Below are positions 28,301 to 34,389 of a DNA stretch of 38,963 bases, one piece after another. Source of the stretch: a virus; the IMG/VR virus record IMGVR_UViG_3300010885_051447, positions 1-38,963 of that record; one strand, written 5' to 3'. The translations under genes were made by a program, and so were the position numbers. The notes beneath the pieces are model-generated. The model was not told the origin of the DNA, made no database searches, and saw nothing but the letters and a program-made list of their open reading frames with translations. Positions within the stretch are counted from its first letter, which is position 1. The number at the start of each line of letters is the position of its first letter.

Positions 28301-28567
28301 GATGACGAAGAGTCTGATGACGAAGAGTCTGATGAAGATGATGAGTCTGACGACGATGATGAAGGTCTGGCCGAAGATATGGACATCACAGCTCCATCAG
28401 AAGGCGGCTACAATAAAGTCGCAAACGCTGATCGCCGTGAAGTACCAAAACACGCCATCGGCAAAAAAGGTAACGGTAACAAGCTAGAGGGCATGGGTCC
28501 TGATCTTAAAACCGATGATGGCAAAGGATCAAACCCACCATTCGCAAGAAAAGGTGGCAAAAAATGA
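25319..28567 (+). CDS. Large acidic prohead-core-position protein, function unknown
   Basis: A 1082-residue protein between portal and protease, where T4 has the small prohead-core genes 67 and 68. The N-terminal about 430 residues are helical and probably folded. Then come a Gly/acidic linker, a PAPAPAP stretch (about 510-525), a domain near 540-700, an acidic linker, a segment VGTKTGRQLAQKYGYDWDEI, and another domain near 830-940. The C-terminus has extreme Asp/Glu runs including three DDEES units, and ends Lys/Gly-rich. The acidic content suits a scaffold or core protein processed by the prohead protease, but no family motif was recognised. The ATG with AAGGGG upstream is preferred to the in-frame ATG at 25292. 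The stop overlaps the protease start (ATGA). Confidence 0.75.
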   Translation: MAQNQNTMASSSIKMDSRKFLSALNDSAQARVSFFSEKVEEMGKLAGKQWRLAALRSKDLFIEDVNDNQFFVASHTKDQGRIAISNIRSIEVVEGEKAGLFEDSCLRLVNAIEENDQSKMSSAFGRMKAQRFSGRTVPASGVVRTRDGIIRNISVSQDGFNESVKDKLVSTIVESLQDKVIVENGQVTAGYFNDGQRFRLPVTKWATRKLVARKMRDVANTAYQSQGFQERILAVSNMIAENKIENAIKTLAPFLMEMEEFTLLNRKQVSTLIENTLATQGVFNQQLCDDTSTLFFKTNLKVSKNKIVKEWKAIARNAEHPVLAENVQILSESKNFEASYNKFLHLVFEAISNRQVAAESLATTLQVLRDKTPKIKESHDLSSKLMSLISRLKRSDFDDSAIYEAEDLIATIQEELSASESLKDFDSMPGDMGGAGGGMNAPVDAISNGGGKGQPIININSPLIQIGGSSGSAEEEELDPEMPPSEDDELDSMLGGEEEFAPAPAPAPAPAPAGPGAAGAPAAPAAPAPPRFESRNRFSSLNESRPLHYEMNDENDDLSDDTEEVDHEIEESNDPYAFSGKGKSSYLMEYGSPVIKDEADLDRVVGLMRRLAVEHNLTGRDLAENLDDMAEASIEAVGLRVPEARMEAAIEQAVQTFISEAKAPFPGAAKPFAKKHKDDEDSDEESEESDGNPFATVKESDDQLSNDMEEYDVFERDSYDKEYVKVGTKTGRQLAQKYGYDWDEIVKGGYIVLARDIYNAMETGNLVDLFARRADGTPPPVHPGDEDDGFAEDQYKSARMKKAGYGRAGMTASKSKRGVASEGKITWLERQEDAAMGMINGVNFILDHGGSASSIQPVILSEDGISAEIPIPAKLVKGALASAGLAKGDSSAFTRWLTESVEQLRGASSEEDQALNEAMAVITTGKNGSMKVELSGDIDVDDEDIDDEDMDEMKPVDAVEIEPVDDTIEVKKDLDGDEMPDFDKDDEEDEDEESDDEESDDEESDEDDESDDDDEGLAEDMDITAPSEGGYNKVANADRREVPKHAIGKKGNGNKLEGMGPDLKTDDGKGSNPPFARKGGKK
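28289..28333 (+). repeat. Three perfect 15-bp repeats (GACGAAGAGTCTGAT)
   Basis: Three identical in-frame copies encode DEESD units in the acidic tail. Perfect identity at third positions shows recent duplication. Confidence 0.9.
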
Positions 28568-29286
28568 TCCGCTCAAGAAACGCAAACCGCCGATCAATTG
28601 ATCGGCGGCTGATAGCCGAAACCGGCATGATTCCTGCCGGTTACTCCCTGATGCAAGACACTTACCCATTCCAAGTGCTTGACCAGAAAAAAGTGATGGC
28701 AGAAGACTCAAATGGACGCGAGCACCAAGTGATGAAAATCACCGGGCTCATCCAAATGGGCGATAACGAAAACGCCAACGGTAGAGTCTATAGCTCTAAC
28801 GATGTGCTAGGCCCAGCTGTAAGAGACATCCAAGAGGATATCTCAAGAAGATCAGTGATGGGCGAATACGACCACCCAGCAGACGCCAAAATCCACCTAG
28901 ATCGCATTAGTCACCTTATGACTAAAATCTGGATGGAAGGCAAGAAGGTATACGGTGAAGCAGAAGTGCTCCATAAACTACCACTGGGGGCATGCCTGCG
29001 GGGCCTGTTTGAGCACAAAATCCAAGTTGGGATCTCCTCTCGCGGCGTGGGCGACATGGAAATCGTCGAACACAATGGCAAAGAGATCTACAGAGTACTT
29101 CCAGGGTATTCTTTCGTGACGTGGGATGTTGTCGCCGAACCATCAGTAACTGGCGCTATTCTAAACATCTCAGAAGGACTGCAAAAAAGAGTACGTCCTA
29201 TCCAAGAGAAGAAGGCGATGTTTAGACCAGAAGTATACCAGGACATGCTTGTTAAAGAGATCAACAAGTATTTTGGTGTTAAATAA
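28564..29286 (+). CDS. Prohead maturation protease, T4 gp21-like (peptidase S77)
   Basis: Serine protease that processes the prohead core and capsid proteins during maturation, 240 residues (T4 gp21 is 212). It has NANGRVYS (about 75-82), GEYDHP with probable catalytic His104, and IQVGISSRGVGDM with catalytic Ser158 or Ser159, followed by PGYSFVTWDVVAEPS with a candidate third residue. The gene lies in the T4 position after the core gene and overlaps it by four bases (ATGA). A strong terminator follows, so the portal-core-protease set ends as one transcript. Confidence 0.93.
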   Translation: MIRSRNANRRSIDRRLIAETGMIPAGYSLMQDTYPFQVLDQKKVMAEDSNGREHQVMKITGLIQMGDNENANGRVYSSNDVLGPAVRDIQEDISRRSVMGEYDHPADAKIHLDRISHLMTKIWMEGKKVYGEAEVLHKLPLGACLRGLFEHKIQVGISSRGVGDMEIVEHNGKEIYRVLPGYSFVTWDVVAEPSVTGAILNISEGLQKRVRPIQEKKAMFRPEVYQDMLVKEINKYFGVK

Positions 29287-29293
29287 TTCCTCC

Positions 29294-29344
29294 CCTAGGG
29301 TTTTATCCTAGGCCCAAGGCCAACAGGAAACTGTTGGCCTTTTT
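29294..29344 (+). terminator. Double-hairpin rho-independent terminator after the protease gene
   Basis: The second hairpin is perfect: AGGCCAACAG (29317-29326), loop GAAA, CTGTTGGCCT (29331-29340), followed directly by TTTT. The first hairpin pairs CCTAGG (29294-29299) with CCTAGG (29307-29312). The GAAA tetraloop design is the same as in the terminator after the capsid gene. Confidence 0.9.
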
Positions 29345-29376
29345 CATATAATCCGTAGCTTGGCAGCTCTTTGTAT

Positions 29377-29384
29377 TATAAATA
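29377..29384 (+). promoter_or_regulatory. Late promoter candidate, exact TATAAATA
   Basis: TATAAATA is identical to the T4 late -10 box. It lies just after the terminator and 18 bases before the ATG of the second nuclease/GNAT gene, with the ribosome binding site AAGGAG in between. The leader would be very short. Confidence 0.5.
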
Positions 29385-29401
29385 TAATAAGGAGCACTCA
29401 T

Positions 29402-30922
29402 ATGATAGATTGGCAGCTTTCAAAATCATCGGCAGAAATAGCGAAAAATAAAGACAAAATTATTGTCGTCTGCGAAAAATGCAATAAGCCTAGAAGCCAG
29501 CTATATCAAGTGGCTAAAAGAAAGCCAGAGCATATATGCATGTCATGTGTTAAGCAGAAGCATGAGATTAAGACTAACGAAATAGTGATTTATACTTGCA
29601 TTGATTGTGGTAAGACACAGGAGCAGCTATTTAGGGCTGGAAGGTTTAAAGATTGGAGATGCCATCATTGTGCTATGGTTCAAGGGCATAAGGATGGAAA
29701 ATTCATTGTGGTTCACAATACCCCGTCTGAAGAGGGTAAAAAGATACTATCAGAATTAGCTAAAGAGAGGTGGGCAGATAGCAGTTATAGGGACCAAATG
29801 TCTGCTAAAAAGGAGTTATCCAAAGACAGAAGATCAGAAATATCACAGAAGATATGGTCTGATACACAGAGAATTAAGATGCTATCAGAATCAGTAAAAT
29901 TGGCTTGGCAAAGAGAAGACTATTCTGAATTAAAGAGTAGGCAGAGCAAAGCTTTATGGAATAATGATGGCTACAGAGCTAAGCAATCATCAGGATATAC
30001 TGAAGACATGAAGTCCAAAATGGCTGTTGCTAGGGCTAATCAGCCTAGAGAGAGTAATATTCAGAGGTTACTCTACAAGTTTCTAGATGATTTGAATATC
30101 GCCTATCACAAAGAGGGTCCAAATACAGTGATAGGGCCATATGTCTTCGATTGTATGGTCCCTACGAGGTATAAAAGACTATTGATTGAATGTCAGGGTG
30201 ACTATTGGCATACATTAGAAAGAGCACCTGCCAGAGATAAGGCTAAATTCACCTATATCGAGAAGTATTTTCCAGAATATGAGATAATGTATATCTGGGA
30301 GCATGAATTTTATGCTAAGGATAAGGTACTCGGAAGGCTGAAGTCCAAGTTTGGCATTGATGTTAAGGTGAACGATTTTGATTTTAAGGATCTTAAAATA
30401 TCTGATGATGTATCAGCGAAGTCCTTGAATAGCTTCCTCGATGCTTATCACTATATTGGGAAGGGAAGGTCAGGCAAATGCTTTGGAGCTTTTTTAGGGG
30501 ATGAGCTTGTGGCTTGTGCCGTTTATTCTAACTTGGTCCGTCAGAATATTGGTCATCAGTTCGATGGTAAGAGTTTAGAACTAGCAAGGCTGTGTATTCA
30601 TCCCAGTTACCAAAAGCATAATATGGCGAGTTATTTTCTGTCTAAGACATTTAAGCATTTGGACTGTGATAATATTGTGAGCTATTGTGACACCACAGTT
30701 GGACATACTGGAGCTGCCTATAAGTCTTTGGGTTTTAAGATGCACCACGAGGTTGACTCTGATTATTGGTATGTGGATCAGAATGGATGGGTGATGCATA
30801 AGAAGACATTATACTCTAGGGCTAAAAGGCTTAGCACAACTGAGAACGCTTATGCAGAGCAGTTCGGATATATTAAAAAGTATGGTGGTAAGAAATTATG
30901 TTTTGTAAAGATCATCATTTAA
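29402..30922 (+). CDS. Composite zinc-ribbon / Vsr-like nuclease / Mom-like GNAT protein (copy 2)
   Basis: A 506-residue paralogue of the minus-strand protein at 21928, with the same MIDW start and domain order. Two zinc ribbons (CEKC...CMSC and CIDC...CHHC) are followed by a longer run of NUMOD-like repeats (SEISQKIWSD, LWNNDGYRAK). The Vsr-like core has VFDCMVP, LLIECQGDYWH, DKAKFTYIEKYFPEYEIMYI and WEHEF. The Mom-like domain has ELARLCIHPSYQKHNMASYF and SYCDTTVGHTGAAYKSLGF. All proposed active-site residues are kept. ATG 29402 with AAGGAG is preferred to an in-frame TTG at 29360. The gene sits just past the protease terminator, interrupting the T4 order 21-22-23, and converges with the methyltransferase gene with an 8-base overlap. 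Confidence 0.77.
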   Translation: MIDWQLSKSSAEIAKNKDKIIVVCEKCNKPRSQLYQVAKRKPEHICMSCVKQKHEIKTNEIVIYTCIDCGKTQEQLFRAGRFKDWRCHHCAMVQGHKDGKFIVVHNTPSEEGKKILSELAKERWADSSYRDQMSAKKELSKDRRSEISQKIWSDTQRIKMLSESVKLAWQREDYSELKSRQSKALWNNDGYRAKQSSGYTEDMKSKMAVARANQPRESNIQRLLYKFLDDLNIAYHKEGPNTVIGPYVFDCMVPTRYKRLLIECQGDYWHTLERAPARDKAKFTYIEKYFPEYEIMYIWEHEFYAKDKVLGRLKSKFGIDVKVNDFDFKDLKISDDVSAKSLNSFLDAYHYIGKGRSGKCFGAFLGDELVACAVYSNLVRQNIGHQFDGKSLELARLCIHPSYQKHNMASYFLSKTFKHLDCDNIVSYCDTTVGHTGAAYKSLGFKMHHEVDSDYWYVDQNGWVMHKKTLYSRAKRLSTTENAYAEQFGYIKKYGGKKLCFVKIII

Positions 30923-31652
30923 TTTTAATGAATATCGCATGCCCATTTAGATTATATAAATACAGCAAATTCTCATCTTCTCTAAGCATATCACAAAGCA
31001 AGCTTATTCCATTGCATTGTTCAAACCCATAGTCATCAAATACGAGTATACCACCGACTGAAAGCTTTGGCAGGCACCATTGCGTAATGTCTCTTGCTGA
31101 CTCATAAACGTCTACATCACAATGTAATAGCGCTATATTTTCTGAAATCATATGCCCAGTGTCGTCGGGAAATACGCCAACTAGCACCTCCGCGTTTGTG
31201 ATATCTAATTCGTCCAGTATTGTCTGGACTGTCGCTCTAGAAGTATCAGAATGTTCTCCACCAATATAAGTTAAGTCTTTACTGGATGCCTTGACGACCC
31301 CACTAAACGTATCTGCCAAGTATACTTTTTTGTCGGGTGCGGCTTTGGCTAGAAGAGCCCCGGAGCCTCCCCTCCATACACCAACTTCTAGGATTACACC
31401 TGGTATCTTGTGGGACTGCTTTGCTAGCGTCCAGAGTTCATAGCACCTATAATGGTCGACGAGGGTGTAGTTTATGCCTATTTTGGAATAGATTTCTATG
31501 AATTCTATATCGCTATACCAAGGGCTTAGTGTAGAGGCAGGAACTATATGGTTATAAGCATATGGCGAGTTTTTTACCCCCCATGGTTGCATTCTTTTTA
31601 GGATATTCAAAGAGACTTCGCAGGTCTCTTTATTAGCTGGTATATTGTTCAT
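30915..31652 (-). CDS. TylF/macrocin-type SAM-dependent O-methyltransferase
   Basis: Class I methyltransferase of 245 residues. The SAM-binding loop is ILEVGVWRGGSGALLA (about 87-102). LADTFSG follows, then ALLHCDVDVYESARDI with an acidic metal-binding style pair, and the strand GGILVFDDYG, the usual TylF-family signature. This family methylates sugar hydroxyls in antibiotics and surface polysaccharides, so a carbohydrate substrate is likely. AAGGGA precedes its ATG. It is divergent from the glycosyltransferase-like gene 71 bases away, a pairing that suggests joint sugar modification. A methyltransferase acting on DNA is less likely, as no DNA-methylase motif is seen. Confidence 0.85.
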   Translation of the reverse strand: MNNIPANKETCEVSLNILKRMQPWGVKNSPYAYNHIVPASTLSPWYSDIEFIEIYSKIGINYTLVDHYRCYELWTLAKQSHKIPGVILEVGVWRGGSGALLAKAAPDKKVYLADTFSGVVKASSKDLTYIGGEHSDTSRATVQTILDELDITNAEVLVGVFPDDTGHMISENIALLHCDVDVYESARDITQWCLPKLSVGGILVFDDYGFEQCNGISLLCDMLREDENLLYLYNLNGHAIFIKIK

Positions 31653-31681
31653 TTTTTGGTCCCTTATGTTGTTCGGCTATA

Positions 31682-31694
31682 TGTAAATACTACT
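31682..31694 (+). promoter_or_regulatory. Candidate late promoter TGTAAATACTACT
   Basis: It matches the extended T4 late consensus TATAAATACTATT at 11 of 13 bases, 30 bases before the glycosyltransferase-like ATG, in the divergent gap shared with the methyltransferase gene. Confidence 0.45.
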
Positions 31695-31723
31695 AGAATG
31701 TCTCTAAGACCAAAGAAGGATAT

Positions 31724-32428
31724 ATGAATAAAATCTTGTTTCAGCCTTGGGGTGGCCTCGGAGATAATCTGCAATACAGCACATTGCCGGAGTTATACGC
31801 TGATTGTGGATGGGATTTTTACGTCTCAGAAGCTAATGCCTATAGGAGTCCGGAGATATACGACCTAGTGTGGGGGACAAATCCATTCGTTAAAGGCATA
31901 TCGAAAGAACCGCATAATATCGGTAGTTGCATGTATGATAAGAGGATAGTGCCTCATAAAAACATTGTTTTTAATCAAGAGATCGCTCACGGTTTTGCCC
32001 CTAAGAATGATCTCTGCAAGTTATATTACAAGCCCAATTTTATAGATGAGCTTAAGGATATAGTTGTCATAGATATTAGTGGTGTGAGTGGTTCTAATAG
32101 CATACCGTTGCGATTCAACGAGATGATTCGGGAGCAGTTCCCGGGTAAGCTTGTAGTGAGTCCTGTTTTTAAGCGCAAGGTTACCACGGCTGTGAATAAT
32201 GAGTTCTCCGTTAATGGACATGTTGATGTTGATTCGTTGATGCACTATGCTGACGTTATCCATAGTTGTCATCATTTTGTGTGTTCATTTAGTGGTCAGG
32301 CTGTTCTTGCTTCTGCTTTAGGTAAGGCTGACACGACTTGCTATATCCCTGATGGCTGGCAGGGGCATTTGACTTCTGGGCAGAGGCACCAGTTTTGCTT
32401 TTCAAATATCAAGTACGTTACATTTTGA
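31724..32428 (+). CDS. GT-B glycosyltransferase-like protein (GT9-like)
   Basis: A 234-residue protein, shorter than typical heptosyltransferases (about 330). The N-terminus ILFQPWGGLGDNLQYSTLPELYA has the glycine-rich loop of GT-B enzymes. The C-terminal half has VDVDSLMHYADVIHSCHHFVC followed by SFSGQAVLASALGK, which matches the nucleotide-sugar-binding 'ADLFVGNDSGPSHLAAAL'-type region of GT9 family members. Missing middle sequence could reflect a compact phage enzyme or loss of part of the acceptor domain. GAAGGA precedes ATG. Together with the methyltransferase it may decorate a virion protein or host glycan. Confidence 0.65.
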   Translation: MNKILFQPWGGLGDNLQYSTLPELYADCGWDFYVSEANAYRSPEIYDLVWGTNPFVKGISKEPHNIGSCMYDKRIVPHKNIVFNQEIAHGFAPKNDLCKLYYKPNFIDELKDIVVIDISGVSGSNSIPLRFNEMIREQFPGKLVVSPVFKRKVTTAVNNEFSVNGHVDVDSLMHYADVIHSCHHFVCSFSGQAVLASALGKADTTCYIPDGWQGHLTSGQRHQFCFSNIKYVTF

Positions 32429-32450
32429 TGTGCTTTGCGAGGGGTGATCT

Positions 32451-32549
32451 ATGCTGTGCATCAGGCTGATAGTAGAGCTGATTGGGTGGTTCATTGTGGG
32501 TATACTTGTTGTTGGGTTTGCTATTAAGTGCTCATCTTATAAGAGCTGA
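32451..32549 (+). CDS. Small single-pass membrane peptide
   Basis: A 32-residue product with GAGGGGT ahead of its ATG. Almost the whole N-terminal two thirds is hydrophobic (LIVELIGWFIVGILVVGFAI), ending in a short polar tail with Cys and Lys. It fills most of the gap between the glycosyltransferase-like and next gene. It resembles in length the peptide at 4402 but shares no clear sequence with it. Confidence 0.5.
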   Translation: MLCIRLIVELIGWFIVGILVVGFAIKCSSYKS

Positions 32550-32620
32550 TAATGTAGTCTTGTCGCCGTTATGGTTTGATTGTGAAAATATTTTATACTT
32601 GAACCATGTTGGGGTGCGCT

Positions 32621-33535
32621 ATGAGATTCAAAGAAAAAGTAAGCCTTGTTCTTAATGAAGTGTTTGATCGAGATCCGCAGAAGTTAAAAAGCCTTGGTAT
32701 AGAGCCCATTATCAAGAATGGTGAATATAATTATGTTTTTAGAGATCCTAAGCTTGGGGCTAAGAGTCCTTATTATAATGTTAATATAGCCAATGATCCT
32801 TTAGGAATGTCTAAGGTGATGAAAGCGATTTTGAAAAAGTATCCTGGATCTGTAGGAACGGGGTTGACTTGGGGTAATGATCCTAGTGGTATTGAGAATT
32901 TTGATAAGACTGGGTTGAAGAATGAGGTGTTTGTCTACAGTATTATGATTAATTGCTTGACTGATTATGTTGATAGACTCGGCGACGCTCCGGCGTTTTT
33001 GAATTTTTCTGGTTTTACTGATGATATGAACATTGTGTATGATAGGTTTATGAAACGGTTTTTGGATGAGCCTGCTCTTCATAAATATGCTTATATTCCA
33101 TTTCGTGCTGATTATTACATTTCTAAGAGTGTTTATGACTCTATTTTGGCTGGTGAGTCTGGTCTGGCATCGCATTTTGTGAAGGAGGTTCGGGAGAATG
33201 TCGTTAAAAAGTCTTATCAACAAGAGAAGCAACTTAAATTCTTCCGTCTACAAAAGAATTTGAAGAGGATTATCAAGAAGGCTTTGGGGTGTTCTGATGA
33301 GGCGGCTGATGGGTATGTTGATATGCTTGGTGTTTTGGATGGTGTGTATGGTATTTCGCCTTCTGAGCCTGCCAAGGCTGCGTTGAGGCGTGAATATGCA
33401 GTTTTTAAGGCTGTTATGTTGGATAAGTTGAAGGATCGTAATGCTGTTGCTGATACTGTGGATGAGATTGGTAAGCTTTTGCAGGATATGAAGGCTGCTT
33501 ATGCTGAGGACGATGACGATGACGATGGTAATTGA
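32621..33535 (+). CDS. Unknown protein in the capsid operon
   Basis: Not recognised. It is 304 residues, probably mostly helical and soluble. The N-terminal half has aromatic-rich segments (YNYVFRDP, AFLNFSGFTDDMN). The middle is basic (QLKFFRLQKNLKRIIKKALG), and the C-terminus ends in an Asp run (AEDDDDDDGN). The ATG at 32621 with GGGGTG upstream is preferred to the in-frame ATG at 32606. It is strongly G/T-rich at third positions, unlike the scaffold and capsid genes that follow, but like the cargo genes before it. It may therefore belong to the inserted segment between gp21-like and gp22-like genes, or be a head protein without a T4 counterpart. Confidence 0.75.
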   Translation: MRFKEKVSLVLNEVFDRDPQKLKSLGIEPIIKNGEYNYVFRDPKLGAKSPYYNVNIANDPLGMSKVMKAILKKYPGSVGTGLTWGNDPSGIENFDKTGLKNEVFVYSIMINCLTDYVDRLGDAPAFLNFSGFTDDMNIVYDRFMKRFLDEPALHKYAYIPFRADYYISKSVYDSILAGESGLASHFVKEVRENVVKKSYQQEKQLKFFRLQKNLKRIIKKALGCSDEAADGYVDMLGVLDGVYGISPSEPAKAALRREYAVFKAVMLDKLKDRNAVADTVDEIGKLLQDMKAAYAEDDDDDDGN

Positions 33536-33565
33536 GAAAAAATACTATATGACTATTGTGCCGAG

Positions 33566-33573
33566 TATGAATA
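33566..33573 (+). promoter_or_regulatory. Candidate late promoter (TATGAATA) for the scaffold-capsid operon
   Basis: TATGAATA matches TATAAATA at 7 of 8 bases, 61 bases upstream of the scaffold ATG. An imperfect inverted repeat (TAGGGA...TCCCTA, about 33578-33617) lies between it and the start and could form a leader hairpin. Confidence 0.4.
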
Positions 33574-33626
33574 TTTTTAGGGATTTCGGCAAAAATAAGC
33601 TAAACTGGTCCCTATAGGAGCTGATA

Positions 33627-34337
33627 ATGGATAAGATCAAAGAGTTGCTCTCCAAGTCTGGTTGCAAGCCTGAATTGGTAAATGCGATTGCTGAATCTTT
33701 GGACAGATACAAGACAGGTCTTCAAGAGCAATTTGCTGCTAATTTTAATAGCACAGTTGAAAAAACCAAGAAGGTCTGCGTCGAAGAAACGGAAGCCCAC
33801 AAGCGTGAGCTAGCCCGTCGTCTCCAGATTTTCTGTGAGACAAAATCCGCTGCGATCGAGACCCAGCTGGCTAAAATGTCGGCATTAAGCGAATCCCAAG
33901 CAATGACCAAGCTCAAGAGCGTTCGAGCACTGCTCGAAGGCGTACAGCTGAATGGTATTGCAAATGGACAATCCGCCGCCGCTCTGGAAAAAGCCAACCG
34001 TCGAGCTCAGCAACTTGCAGAAGAACGCAACAGAGCAGTCGCCGAAGCTAATCGTAAGACAGCTATCGCCGAAAAAGCCCTGAAGCAGAACCGAGCCCTA
34101 GTCGCCGAAAACGCTAAATTCCAAAACGCGAGCAGACCGGTTGTAGAAAACCGCTCACCCCGCCGTATGGAACCTACCGTGCGTCAAAGCAAACCGACAA
34201 CGACTCGGGCCACTCTTCTCGAAAGCCAAGAGCGCCGTCCAGCCTCGAAGCCAAGACAAAGTAACGTAACTGTCCGACCGACCAGTAACATTACAGTCCT
34301 GGACATCGCGGCAAACATGGACACGGACCTCGTCTGA
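33627..34337 (+). CDS. Prohead scaffold protein, T4 gp22-like
   Basis: Predicted internal scaffold removed by the protease during head maturation. The 236-residue product is nearly all helical. Residues about 15-160 show coiled-coil character, with an Ala/Glu/Arg-rich stretch (RRAQQLAEERNRAVAEA), followed by a basic, Pro/Arg/Thr-rich tail. The assignment relies on composition, length (T4 gp22 is 269) and its position directly before the capsid gene. The GGAGCTGATA site precedes its ATG. Composition turns from G/T-rich to A/C-rich after about 33750. Confidence 0.75.
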   Translation: MDKIKELLSKSGCKPELVNAIAESLDRYKTGLQEQFAANFNSTVEKTKKVCVEETEAHKRELARRLQIFCETKSAAIETQLAKMSALSESQAMTKLKSVRALLEGVQLNGIANGQSAAALEKANRRAQQLAEERNRAVAEANRKTAIAEKALKQNRALVAENAKFQNASRPVVENRSPRRMEPTVRQSKPTTTRATLLESQERRPASKPRQSNVTVRPTSNITVLDIAANMDTDLV

Positions 34338-34389
34338 CACTAGAATCCGATTTCACACACTTTTTCCTGAACAGGTACGGAGTTAGTAA

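Noticed and set aside
29360-29401. TTG start giving a longer second nuclease/GNAT protein
   Set aside because: The ATG at 29402 has an ideal AAGGAG site and gives the same MIDW start as the paralogue. The extension would also run through the late-promoter candidate.
32606-32620. Upstream ATG for the unknown protein at 32621
   Set aside because: No ribosome binding site precedes it, whereas GGGGTG precedes the ATG at 32621.
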